From Canibacter zhoujuaniae (GTDB taxonomy: Bacteria; Actinomycetota; Actinomycetes; Actinomycetales; Microbacteriaceae), in contig NZ_JAAIJZ010000001.1 in NCBI RefSeq assembly GCF_011752005.1, forward strand, positions 186,001-250,000: 64,000 nt of DNA. Direction: 5' to 3'. The translations under genes and the position numbers were made by a program. The notes beneath the pieces are model-generated. The model was not told the DNA's origin, ran no database searches, and was given only the letters and a program-made list of their open reading frames with translations. Below, piece after piece: positions 16,968 to 26,107 of this stretch (positions are counted from its first letter, which is position 1; the number at the start of each line of letters is the position of its first letter).

Positions 16968-18301
16968 TAGCGGTCAAAGTCACCGCGTAACAGTTTGCGT
17001 AGATCGTCATCCAGATCGTTTTCTGCTGTGGCGGCACCCGCACCCCCACCAAGGCCGAGCCGTTCAAGCAGCGCCCCGTGATTTTCCACCTCAGCGATGG
17101 TCGGCAGCAGATCCGGGTGATCCCACAGACTGTCACGCAGCTGAATATCACCGCGGTCAGCAATCAGAGCCCAAAGCTCACAAGCCTCACGCAGTTTGCG
17201 CGGCCGCAACTCCAAACCAACTAGCGTGCCAAACACCTGTTCAGCAGGCCCACCGACAGCACTCTTCCGCCGAATCATTTCAGCAATTGCTGGCGCCGCA
17301 GGCAAATTCTTGGTGGCGGCATCTGTTACCGCATCAACCCAACCACCGATGAGAGCCAGCATATGCCCGAGACGCGCGAGCGCCTGCTCCTGCTGCTCTG
17401 TGCGCGGCGGAATTAGCGCCCCCGAGCTCAATAGCTCATTAACACCCTCAGGGTGTGCAGGATCAAAATCGTGCGCCAGATCCTGCAATTGAGAGGTGTC
17501 TAGGGTGATTCCTTGCGCATATTCTGTGATCGCTGATAGAACGTGCGGGCGCAACCACTTCGCATGACGGAAGAGGCGGGCAAACGCGAGCTCCCGCACA
17601 GCTAAATAGAGCGCAATATCAGTTGTAGAAATATCTAAGTCTGCGCCAAAAAAAGTGATGTTTTCTAACACAAAAGTGCCGCCCGCGTGAGCCTCACCGC
17701 TCACAACCGGCACCGCAATATCGCCGCCAGCAAGCACCTCCTGCGCGAGTCTACCAATCACGCTCCCGAGCTGGGAGGCAAATATCGTGCCGGCAATACG
17801 CTCAAGAATTTTAGTTGCCCCACCAACCATCTCACGCATTTCTTCCGGAATCTGCTCTGCCAGCGAGGCGCGCATCGCTAAGGCAACCGAGTCAGCAACC
17901 GGGGCCGCAAACTGCACCCAAGTGTCAACGCTTGCGGTGACCCACTCCACCCGATCAATAACCCGGGGTGCGTGCGGGGTGGATCCAATCGCGGTCGCCT
18001 CATCAAGCCAGAGCATTGCAGGGGTTATCGCCTGCAGCAGCGCAGCCCGATACTCTTCACTGCTGGCTGCTGAAGGCTTCGTCGCCTGCGAGAGCGTCTC
18101 TAATGCGCTTTTACGGGCAACAGACCAGTCTATCCCGTCGTCAGAGTGCGATCCGCCCTGAAAAGCAGAAAAAATTTGACCGAAGAACTGCGCGCCCTCT
18201 GCGTTCACACCAGCACCCTGACCGCCCAGCATCTGCTCTAACATGCGGCGAATTTCTTCTGGATCAAAACCAAACGGATTAGATTTGTTGCCCTCGCTCA
18301 A
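16967..18301 (-). CDS. DUF2342/TIGR03624 'zinc-dependent metalloprotease' family protein (Rv3195-like)
   Basis: A 444-residue member of the actinobacterial family often annotated as zinc-dependent metalloprotease or putative hydrolase. The N terminus NPFGFDPEEIRRMLEQMLG and the central VTASVDTWVQFAAPVADSVA are typical. The late region reads LGHMLALIGGWVDAVTDAA. As I recall the family, this position is usually a Glu-Gly pair (IEGW), so the Gly here may be a lost catalytic residue. A TTG start at 18301 is chosen because GAAGGG lies 8 nt before it; the open frame extends further, into the promoter of the divergent Lon-like gene. Biochemical function is unproven. Confidence 0.72.
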   Translation of the reverse strand: MSEGNKSNPFGFDPEEIRRMLEQMLGGQGAGVNAEGAQFFGQIFSAFQGGSHSDDGIDWSVARKSALETLSQATKPSAASSEEYRAALLQAITPAMLWLDEATAIGSTPHAPRVIDRVEWVTASVDTWVQFAAPVADSVALAMRASLAEQIPEEMREMVGGATKILERIAGTIFASQLGSVIGRLAQEVLAGGDIAVPVVSGEAHAGGTFVLENITFFGADLDISTTDIALYLAVRELAFARLFRHAKWLRPHVLSAITEYAQGITLDTSQLQDLAHDFDPAHPEGVNELLSSGALIPPRTEQQEQALARLGHMLALIGGWVDAVTDAATKNLPAAPAIAEMIRRKSAVGGPAEQVFGTLVGLELRPRKLREACELWALIADRGDIQLRDSLWDHPDLLPTIAEVENHGALLERLGLGGGAGAATAENDLDDDLRKLLRGDFDR

Positions 18302-18363
18302 AGCAATCCCTTCATCAAGTATTAATCTAAAACTACTAGCAGAAACACGGCGAATCCTGCTGA

Positions 18364-18369
18364 TAGTCT
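18364..18369 (+). promoter_or_regulatory. Candidate -10 element for a leaderless PDZ-Lon transcript
   Basis: TAGTCT lies 6 nt before the GTG start at 18376, with no Shine-Dalgarno between. The region is shared with the minus-strand DUF2342 gene, whose start is 74 bp away. Confidence 0.4.
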
Positions 18370-18375
18370 GCATTT

Positions 18376-19515
18376 GTGAATATTGATGACACGCCAACAG
18401 CGAACGGTCAGCGGGGGCAGTCGAGCGCTAACCAGCAGCCGCTGCAAAAGACGCGCAAACGATCCCGCAAAATCTATTGGGCTGCTGGGGTCGTAGTTTT
18501 TGCCGTGCTCGCTGCTGTGACACCGGTTGACTATGTTGTGGAGCGCCCAGGCATAGTGCTAAACACTCTCGGTGAGCTCAACTCAGGCGAACCAAACGCA
18601 AAACATATGGATTTTGTGCAGGTAAAAGACGCCGCAGATGCTGCAAACACTGGCGCCTTCAACCTAGTGGCGGTCAACAGCTTCGGCAACCCCAGCTCAA
18701 AACCGACGCTGGCAAGTCTTATTCCAGCCCTGCTGGATCCGGCACAAGATATTGTGCCGATGAGTCAAATCTATCCAGAAAACACCAACTTCGACGACTA
18801 TCTGCAACAGCAGCAGGCAGCAATGACCTCAGCGCAGCAAACAGCAGCGGTCGCCGCACTCAACTATCTTGGCGCAAACATTCCAGTCAAATTCGAGGTT
18901 GCAGGCTTTTTCGATAACTCGAAATTCATCGACCTTCTTAAAGAGGGCGATCAAATTCTCACAGTAAACGGCAAACCGGTCACTTCAGCGGAACAGATTA
19001 GTCAAATAATTAACAGCAGTAAGCAGGCAAACACCAAAGTAGAGGTGCTGCGCGCAGGCGAAAAACTTTCCGTCACCGCAGAAACCGTAGAGGTTGAGGG
19101 TCGAAAACTTATTGGAATCTTCACCAAAACAAATTTCGACGCCCCTGAAGAGGTCTCCTACGCTATCGAAGATATTGGCGGGCCGAGCGCGGGAGCGGTT
19201 TTCGCGCTCGCAGTGCTTGATAAGAAGCTGCCCGAAGATCTGACGCACGGTCACAATATAACTGTGACCGGCACAGTTGACACCGCCGGAACGATCGGTG
19301 CGATAGGTGGTTTGAAGCAAAAAATTTATGCGGCGCAGCGAAAGGGGAGCGATTTGATGCTTTTCCCGGCGACTAACTGTCGCGATCTGCCACAGGATCT
19401 GCCTGCGGGAATCACCCTGCGCGCGGTTAAAAATCTTGATGAAGCGCTCACCGCTATTCGTGATTTTGCGAACGGTGTGAATGCTGAGAGCGAAATACTG
19501 GGCTGTGAGGTTTGA
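18376..19515 (+). CDS. Membrane-anchored PDZ-Lon-like serine protease (Rv3194c/YlbL family)
   Basis: A 379-residue protease. A short basic cytoplasmic N terminus is followed by one membrane segment (about 38-55, GVVVFAVLAAVTPV), an extracytoplasmic region with a PDZ domain (about 175-240, GDQILTVNGKPV) and a C-terminal Lon (S16) domain. The catalytic Ser is in GGPSAGAVFAL and the Lys in GAIGGLKQKIYAA. Stress-related processing of membrane or surface proteins is likely; the substrate is unknown. GTG start, apparently leaderless. It precedes the UPF0182 gene by 73 bp, the same pairing as in mycobacteria, where the two may act together at the membrane. Confidence 0.88.
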   Translation: MNIDDTPTANGQRGQSSANQQPLQKTRKRSRKIYWAAGVVVFAVLAAVTPVDYVVERPGIVLNTLGELNSGEPNAKHMDFVQVKDAADAANTGAFNLVAVNSFGNPSSKPTLASLIPALLDPAQDIVPMSQIYPENTNFDDYLQQQQAAMTSAQQTAAVAALNYLGANIPVKFEVAGFFDNSKFIDLLKEGDQILTVNGKPVTSAEQISQIINSSKQANTKVEVLRAGEKLSVTAETVEVEGRKLIGIFTKTNFDAPEEVSYAIEDIGGPSAGAVFALAVLDKKLPEDLTHGHNITVTGTVDTAGTIGAIGGLKQKIYAAQRKGSDLMLFPATNCRDLPQDLPAGITLRAVKNLDEALTAIRDFANGVNAESEILGCEV

Positions 19516-19529
19516 ACTCTCAAGAGATT

Positions 19530-19577
19530 AGGTGTTTGCCCCGCTAGGATAGGGGCAACATTTGAATTGAAACACCT
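19530..19577 (+). promoter_or_regulatory. Nested inverted repeats in the UPF0182 leader
   Basis: AGGTGTTT (19530-19537) pairs with AAACACCT (19570-19577). Inside it, TTGCCCC (19536-19542) pairs with GGGGCAA (19552-19558). A -10-like TAGGAT sits in the inner loop. The Shine-Dalgarno AAAGGGGAG starts right after the outer arm, so the outer stem would end beside the ribosome site of the gene at 19589. It could be an RNA switch or a double operator; no known riboswitch class was recognised. Confidence 0.4.
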
Positions 19578-19588
19578 AAAGGGGAGTA

Positions 19589-22500
19589 ATGGCTAATCCA
19601 GCACCGTCGGTAAGTGCTCGAAAAAGAAAACCTTCACCGCTACTTATCTCGGTGCTGATCGTGGGTGCCCTGGTGCTCCTATTGGGCGCAGCTGCCAACT
19701 TCTACACAGATATTTTGTGGTTTACGCAGCTGGGTTTTGAGAGCGTGCTATTCACGCAGTGGATCGCAACCGCTGTCGCATTTATAGCCGGTTTTCTTGG
19801 CATGTTTGTGCCGGTTTTCTTATCGCTTGAGATTGCGTTTAGAAAGCGCCCGGTTTACGCGAAGATCTCAAATCAGATTGCACAGTATCAGCAGATTGTA
19901 GAGCCGTTACGTAAAGTGCTGCGCTGGCTCTTCCCCGCATTCTTCGGTGTTATTGCCGGTTTTAATGTGGCGGCTAATTGGCGTGAAATTCTGCTGTTTA
20001 TAAACAGTGAACCTACCGGGCAGACTGACGCGGTGTTTGGTCTTGACACCCAGTTCTTCATGTTCCAAGCTCCCGTTATCGTCTCGCTAATCTCCTACCT
20101 GCAGCTGGTTGTGCTTGTCTGCTTAGTTGCCTCTCTTGCAGTGTCTTATGTTTACGGCGGTATCGAAATCACCGGCCGTGTTTTCCGCATTTCAAAGAGT
20201 GTGCGGATCCAGGCTCTGATTCTCGCCGCAATTTGGGTGCTGCTGACCGGCCTGCAGCACTGGATGGGGCAGTACCTTCTGCTGTCGGATAGCAGCGGGC
20301 GTTTTACCGGCCCGGGTTTTGCTGACGCTAATGCGCTGATCCCAGGTTTGCAGATTCTTGCAGGGATTGGTGTGGTTGTTGCGATCCTCTTTATCATTAC
20401 CGCTAGCAACGGTAAATGGCGGGTATCGGTGATTGGTGCTGCGCTTTTTGTTGTGTCGTCGCTGGTGCTCACAACAGCTGTGCCGTGGGGTGTGCAGCAG
20501 TTCCGCGTCGGGCCAGATGAGAAGAGCCTGGAGTCAGAGTTTATTGCCCACAACATAGCCGCCACCCGCAAAGCGTTCGGTCTAGAGAATGTTGAAGTGC
20601 AGCGGTATGAGGCAGTCACCAACGCTGAGGCGGGGGCGCTGCGCAACGATGCTGTCGCGGCAGCAAATATTAGGATCATGGATCCTGCTGTTGTTGCACC
20701 AACATTTGCGCAGCTGGAGCAGAGCAAGCAATACTACCGTTTCGGTAATTCTTTGAGCGTTGACCGTTACGAAATTGATGGCCGTATCGAAGACACTGTG
20801 TCTGCGCCGCGTGAAATCGATATCAGCGCGCAGGATGGCTGGTACAACCGGACGCTGGTTTACACGCACGGCTACGGCCTGGTTGCTGCTTTCGGTAATC
20901 AGCGCTCACCGGGCGGTGAGCCGGTTTTCCTTGAGAACGGCATTCCAACCAGCGGTAAGCTTGGCGAGTTTGAGCCGCGCATTTACTTTGGTTTGAACTC
21001 ACCCCCATATTCAATTGTTGGTGGTGAACGCGAGCACCCAATTGAGGTTGATTTCCCTGCCGATGCTGAGTCTGCTGCAGAAGCGAGTGTTGCCGAAACT
21101 GCAGAGTCAAACGATGTGCAGGCTGATGCTGCAGAAGAAGCGCAGAGCGCTGACGGTGAGCGCCAAAATCTCACAATCTTTAACGGTGATGGCGGCCCGG
21201 TGCTGCATGGAATTTTTGAGAAGCTGATTTACGCGCTCAAATTCCAGTCAATGGAGCTGCTGCTCTCTGAAGCTGTTGTTGATGGATCGCAGATTCTCTA
21301 TAACCGCAACCCGATGGAGCGCGTCTCAGCTGTGGCACCGTATCTCACGCTTGACCAGCACCCGTACGCATCAGTTGTGGATGGCCGTGTGGTTTGGATC
21401 ATCGACGGTTACACGACCAGCGCTAACTATCCTTACTCAAAGCAGATAAATCTTGGCAGCACTCTTGTTGACGCTGACAACCCGAACCAGCGCAATAACC
21501 AGACCGTAAACTACATTCGCAACGCGGTGAAAGCAACCGTTGACGCGTATGACGGCAGTGTCAAGCTTTATGCCTGGGATACAGAAGATCCGGTGCTGAA
21601 AGCATGGCAGAATATCTACCCGAACACTCTGACTAACATGTCAGAGATGAGCGCTGATCTTTTGAGTCACGTGCGCTACCCGAATGACCTGTTTAAGGTG
21701 CAGCGTGAGGTCTTAAGCGAATACCATGTGACAGACCCTGGCGCGTTCTACTCTATGGAGGATGCGTGGCGCACACCGGAAAACCCGGGCCGTGCTGCTG
21801 CGGCTGGAGCTGCTACCGAGATTGATCCTGCAACGGGTGAGCCGGTGCAGGGCCGTGCCGCTACACCAGCACAGCCACCCTACTATTTGACGCTGTCTGC
21901 GGGGCCTGACGCTGACCCGAGCTTCTCGATTTATTCGACCTATATTCCGAATCAGACGGGCGCTAACGCCCGCGATATTCTGACCGGCTATCTTGCCGCT
22001 GATGCAAACGCGGGCACCGGTCAAGACGGTGTGGTGAATGAGAACTACGGCAAACTGCGACTTTTGGTTTTGCCGAAGGGGTCGACTATTAACGGCCCGG
22101 GTCAGGTGCAAAACAGCTTCAACACCGACCCAGAAGTGTCACGTGTTTTGAACATTCTGCGCCAGGGTGAAACCGATGTGATCAGTGGCAACCTGCTGAC
22201 CCTGCCGGTTGGTGGTGGCCTGCTGTATGTGCAGCCGGTTTATGTGCAGGGTAAGTCGCGCGGCTTCCCGCTGCTGCAAAAGGTGCTGGTGTCATTTGGT
22301 GACAAAATTGCGTTCGAGAATACGCTTGATGAGGCGCTCGATAAGCTCTTTGGCGGCAACTCTGGTGTTGCAGCGGGGGACGCAACGGTTGCTGCTGAGG
22401 CTACCGACCCTGTTGCCGATGAGGCAGACACTGATGCTGGCGCAGGTGAGAGCGGCACTACCGATGCGGCAGGCAGCAGCCCGACGGTGGAGGCTAACTC

Positions 22501-22642
22501 GCTTGCTGAGGCGCTAGCTGAAATGCAAAAGGCGCTCTCTGATCGTGACGCAGCCATGAAGGCGGGGGATTGGAGTGCTTATGGCGCGGCTGATGCCCGG
22601 CTTAAGGCAGCGCTTGAAAAAGCGCTGACGCTGAGTGAGTAG
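19589..22642 (+). CDS. UPF0182 family large membrane protein
   Basis: A 1017-residue protein of UPF0182 (COG1615), found in most actinobacteria and cyanobacteria. The first 300 residues carry about seven membrane segments (for example LLISVLIVGALVLLL, FIAGFLGMFVPVFL, ALILAAIWVLLTG). The rest is a large extracytoplasmic domain rich in Tyr, Pro and Asn. The C terminus has an acidic Ala-rich linker and a helix ending EKALTLSE. Function unknown. ATG start with AAAGGGGAG immediately upstream. It marks the left conserved flank of the accessory island: the hsd operon starts 67 bp later. Confidence 0.9.
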   Translation: MANPAPSVSARKRKPSPLLISVLIVGALVLLLGAAANFYTDILWFTQLGFESVLFTQWIATAVAFIAGFLGMFVPVFLSLEIAFRKRPVYAKISNQIAQYQQIVEPLRKVLRWLFPAFFGVIAGFNVAANWREILLFINSEPTGQTDAVFGLDTQFFMFQAPVIVSLISYLQLVVLVCLVASLAVSYVYGGIEITGRVFRISKSVRIQALILAAIWVLLTGLQHWMGQYLLLSDSSGRFTGPGFADANALIPGLQILAGIGVVVAILFIITASNGKWRVSVIGAALFVVSSLVLTTAVPWGVQQFRVGPDEKSLESEFIAHNIAATRKAFGLENVEVQRYEAVTNAEAGALRNDAVAAANIRIMDPAVVAPTFAQLEQSKQYYRFGNSLSVDRYEIDGRIEDTVSAPREIDISAQDGWYNRTLVYTHGYGLVAAFGNQRSPGGEPVFLENGIPTSGKLGEFEPRIYFGLNSPPYSIVGGEREHPIEVDFPADAESAAEASVAETAESNDVQADAAEEAQSADGERQNLTIFNGDGGPVLHGIFEKLIYALKFQSMELLLSEAVVDGSQILYNRNPMERVSAVAPYLTLDQHPYASVVDGRVVWIIDGYTTSANYPYSKQINLGSTLVDADNPNQRNNQTVNYIRNAVKATVDAYDGSVKLYAWDTEDPVLKAWQNIYPNTLTNMSEMSADLLSHVRYPNDLFKVQREVLSEYHVTDPGAFYSMEDAWRTPENPGRAAAAGAATEIDPATGEPVQGRAATPAQPPYYLTLSAGPDADPSFSIYSTYIPNQTGANARDILTGYLAADANAGTGQDGVVNENYGKLRLLVLPKGSTINGPGQVQNSFNTDPEVSRVLNILRQGETDVISGNLLTLPVGGGLLYVQPVYVQGKSRGFPLLQKVLVSFGDKIAFENTLDEALDKLFGGNSGVAAGDATVAAEATDPVADEADTDAGAGESGTTDAAGSSPTVEANSLAEALAEMQKALSDRDAAMKAGDWSAYGAADARLKAALEKALTLSE

Positions 22643-22709
22643 GCGTTAAACTCGCGCACTATGCTATCTGTGAGGTAACACCTGCTGAAACTGATTCGAA
22701 AGGGAATGC

Positions 22710-24794
22710 ATGAGCCAGCTTGATGTGAAGAAACAGGTTGACCACGTTTTCAGCATCGCGAACTCTTTGCGCGGCACATATCAGGCTGACAAGTATAAGG
22801 ACGTCATCATTCCGATGACTATCATCCGCAGACTTGAATGTGCTCTCGAGGCAACTAAAGATGCGGTGTGCACGGTCTATGAGCAAGATGACACCACCCC
22901 AGATGCGATCTTGAAGCAGGTGAGCACTTACCCCTTCTACAACACCAGCAGATATACGCTGGAAAAGCTCCTAGCAGAACCAGCGCAGTTGCACCGAAAC
23001 CTGAAGACATATATCGAAGCGTTCTCCCCAAATATCCGAATGATTTTGGATAGAGACGAGGGCCTCGATTTCTTTAGCCAGATCGACAAAATGCATAAAG
23101 GCTCACGGCTGACGGGTGTGGTGCGTAAGTTTGCTGAGCTTGATCTTGCCCCCGAACGTATCAATAACGTGGCCATGGGCTATATGTTCGAAGAGCTTAT
23201 CCGCAGGTTTTCTGAAAACGCGGAGGCCGGCGATCACTACACGCCGCGTGAAGTTGTGCGCCTGCTTGTGCGTCTTGGTTTGGCTGAAGGCAGTGAGGAT
23301 TTGTTCCAGCCAGGGAAGAACATCAACGTGGCAGACGTGGCTTGCGGAACGGGAGGAATGCTTTCCGTCGCTAAAGAAGAGCTCGCTCAGATGTGCCCGG
23401 AAGCTTCGATCTACCTATACGGCCAAGAGGTTAACCCCGAATCGCATGCGATCTGCTTGGCAGACATGCTGATTAAAAACCAGCGTGCGAACAACATTCA
23501 GTTGGCCGACACCATGAAAGAGGACTGCTTCCCAGGCGAATACATGCGCCTGCAGTTCGTTAACCCTCCCTTCGGTGCACCGTGGGGGGGTAAAGATGCT
23601 GCCACGGGTGTAGAGAAAGCAGTCAGGGACGAGCACGCAAAGCCTGTTTTGGCTAGCCGTTTTCCTGCCGGTCTGCCGGCAACGGGGGATATGCAGCTTT
23701 TGTTTATGCAGCACATCGTTCACAAAATGGAAGGATCAGCGGGCAGGGCATGTGTCATTTCTAACGGCAGCCCGCTCTTTTCAGGTGGCACTTCCTCAGG
23801 CGAATCGCAGATACGACGCTGGCTGCTTGAAAGTGATTACATCGAGGCAATCATCGGGCTGCCAGGATCACTGTTTTACAACACCGACATCTCGATTTAC
23901 GTGTGGGTGCTTTCTAAGAATAAGCGGCCCGACCGTAAAGGTAAGGTGCAGCTGATCAACGCTACCGACCTGTGGGCTCCGATGCGCCGCTCGCTTGGTA
24001 AGAAACGCAGGTTTATCGCCGATGATCAAATTGATCAGATCGTCTCCACTTATACCGATTTTGTGGAGACCGAGAGCTGTAAGATCATTGACGCTGAAGA
24101 GTTTATATACCACGAATACAGTGTGTATCAACCCCTGCAACGCAACTATCGGATCACTGAAGAACGTATTGCGCAGCTGGCTGAGGGTAAGTTTTCTGAC
24201 ACTATGCACAACCCGGCCAAGCTTGAAGAACTGCGTTTAATCGACCCCGCAGATCGCGATGCGAAACTGAGTAAAACTCTTGCCGCGCTAGAGATGGCCG
24301 AACCAGTCTTTGAGCAGATGCTGAACGTGCTGCGGGAAAACATCAGTGAGCAAACCTGGCAGGATTCAAAAGAGTTTATCAACCATCTGCGGACTGTCTT
24401 AGCTGATTTGCCTGACCATAGAGTCAAACAGACGCCTGCTCAGACGAAAGCCATGTTCGATAAGGTCGCAGACAGGCTCTCTGCGATCGATAAAACTGCG
24501 CCCATTCAGTATGACCGCAAAGGCCAAGTAATCCTCGACCCAGCAACCAAAGACACTGAAATCGTCACTCTCACTGAGAACATTGAAGACTATATGGAGC
24601 GGGAAGTGCTCCCATATGTGCCTGACGCTGTCTGGGTAGACGAAGAGAGTGATAAGACGGTGAAAACTGGGGCGGAGATCCCGTTTACCCGATACTTCTA
24701 CAAATATCAGCAGCCCGAATCTTCGGATGTGCTTATGGATCGCTTCTTCCAGCTTGAAGAAGAACTAGCAGATGTGCTTGAGGCGTTGCGATGA
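22710..24794 (+). CDS. hsdM: Type I restriction-modification methyltransferase subunit HsdM
   Basis: N6-adenine methyltransferase subunit of a type I system. It has an N-terminal HsdM helical domain (about 10-140), the SAM motif VADVACGTGGML (about 208-219) and catalytic motif NPPFGAPW (about 284-291). The region around DHYTPREVVRLL is typical. At 694 residues it is longer than classical HsdM (about 500); the extra 180 residues at the C terminus are helical and acidic. ATG with AAAGGGA upstream. It overlaps hsdS by 4 bp (ATGA). HsdM and HsdS form the methylase; HsdR adds restriction. Confidence 0.94.
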   Translation: MSQLDVKKQVDHVFSIANSLRGTYQADKYKDVIIPMTIIRRLECALEATKDAVCTVYEQDDTTPDAILKQVSTYPFYNTSRYTLEKLLAEPAQLHRNLKTYIEAFSPNIRMILDRDEGLDFFSQIDKMHKGSRLTGVVRKFAELDLAPERINNVAMGYMFEELIRRFSENAEAGDHYTPREVVRLLVRLGLAEGSEDLFQPGKNINVADVACGTGGMLSVAKEELAQMCPEASIYLYGQEVNPESHAICLADMLIKNQRANNIQLADTMKEDCFPGEYMRLQFVNPPFGAPWGGKDAATGVEKAVRDEHAKPVLASRFPAGLPATGDMQLLFMQHIVHKMEGSAGRACVISNGSPLFSGGTSSGESQIRRWLLESDYIEAIIGLPGSLFYNTDISIYVWVLSKNKRPDRKGKVQLINATDLWAPMRRSLGKKRRFIADDQIDQIVSTYTDFVETESCKIIDAEEFIYHEYSVYQPLQRNYRITEERIAQLAEGKFSDTMHNPAKLEELRLIDPADRDAKLSKTLAALEMAEPVFEQMLNVLRENISEQTWQDSKEFINHLRTVLADLPDHRVKQTPAQTKAMFDKVADRLSAIDKTAPIQYDRKGQVILDPATKDTEIVTLTENIEDYMEREVLPYVPDAVWVDEESDKTVKTGAEIPFTRYFYKYQQPESSDVLMDRFFQLEEELADVLEALR

Positions 24795-26107
24795 CTGCGG
24801 AGCGCATGAAACCAAGCGGGATTGAGTGGATCGGCGACATTCCTGTTCACTGGAAGACAACTCGCGTCAAATACATTGCACCTGCGTGGCATGGCTTAAC
24901 TTACGATCCAGCAGACATAAGTGACACGGGAACTCCCGTGTTGCGCTCCGGGAATATCCAGAATGGCTTGTTGGAACTAGGAGATTTGATTCGTGTCTCC
25001 AGCAAAGTGCCAGAGAAAGCGAAAGCACATACAGGTGATATATTAATCTGCTCGAGCAATGGAAGTCGACACCTAATTGGAAAAAACGCGTTGGTCGGCG
25101 ATGAGGGGTTCGCTTTCGGCTCCTTCATGATGATCGCACGACCTAAAGTTAACTCGCGGTACTTTTACTACCTGTTAAATTCGGGAGTCTTCGATTTCTA
25201 TCTTCCTACTTATTTGACATCGACAATCAATCAACTTACTGGCGCTAACTTTGGAAACATGGTTCTTCCTATAGTCGATAATTCTCGCGAGCAAGAACAG
25301 ATTGTAGCTGTGCTCGATAAAGAGACGGGCAAGATTGATCGCGCTGTCGAACTTCTTCGTCAACAAATAGAGACACTGGAACAGCTTAAAAAGTCTGTGA
25401 TTCACGAAGCCGTAACAAAGGGGCTAGACCCCACGGTGCCGATGAAACCAAGCGGAGTCCCCTGGATCGGCGAGATCCCAGAAAGTTGGAAGCTGGTTCG
25501 ACAATCTTCTGTTGTTACAAAGATTGGAAGCGGGAAGACCCCTCTTGGAGGTGCCGACTCATATGTTGAGCACGGAATTCCACTTATTCGGAGTCAGAAT
25601 ATTTACGGGGATAAGCTTCACTTAGATGAGGTTGTTTTTATTGATCACCAAACCGATTTGGAAATGTGGAATACAAAGGTTCGTCCCGGAGACATACTAC
25701 TTAACATTACTGGAGTAGGTACCATAGGTAGATCTTGTGTTGTACCAAGTGATTTCGTAGATGGCAACGTCAATCAGCATGTGTGCATTATCCGACCGAT
25801 TCCAGAAGAGGTTGATAGCAGATATTTGCAATACTGCTGGTCGACCATTGGCCAAGATTGGATAGTTAATAACCAAACTGGCGCAACGCGAGAGGCCATA
25901 ACCTTCGAGAAAATTGGAGCTTCAAAATTTCCTCTGCCGTCGATAAATGATCAACGGCAGATTGCTGATTTTCTTGATATGAAGTGTTTGCGAATTGGTG
26001 AGGTAATTTCGATAAAGCAACGCCAACTAGCCATCTTTCAGCAACAGAAGAAATCCTTGATTTTTGAGTATGTGACGGGTAAACGGCGAGTGAGCGAGGT
26101 GGCCTGA
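24791..26107 (+). CDS. hsdS: Type I restriction-modification specificity subunit HsdS
   Basis: A 438-residue specificity subunit with two target-recognition half-domains. Each begins with the same motif: MKPSGIEWIGDIPVHW near residue 6 and MKPSGVPWIGEIPESW near 217. Each half ends in the conserved helical repeat (LDKETGKIDRAVELLRQQIETL and FLDMKCLRIGEVISIKQRQL). The two target domains are intact, so a bipartite recognition site is expected; its sequence cannot be read from the protein. The gene looks more AT-rich than hsdM and hsdR by eye, common for shuffled specificity genes. It overlaps both neighbours by 1-4 bp. Confidence 0.93.
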   Translation: MTAERMKPSGIEWIGDIPVHWKTTRVKYIAPAWHGLTYDPADISDTGTPVLRSGNIQNGLLELGDLIRVSSKVPEKAKAHTGDILICSSNGSRHLIGKNALVGDEGFAFGSFMMIARPKVNSRYFYYLLNSGVFDFYLPTYLTSTINQLTGANFGNMVLPIVDNSREQEQIVAVLDKETGKIDRAVELLRQQIETLEQLKKSVIHEAVTKGLDPTVPMKPSGVPWIGEIPESWKLVRQSSVVTKIGSGKTPLGGADSYVEHGIPLIRSQNIYGDKLHLDEVVFIDHQTDLEMWNTKVRPGDILLNITGVGTIGRSCVVPSDFVDGNVNQHVCIIRPIPEEVDSRYLQYCWSTIGQDWIVNNQTGATREAITFEKIGASKFPLPSINDQRQIADFLDMKCLRIGEVISIKQRQLAIFQQQKKSLIFEYVTGKRRVSEVA

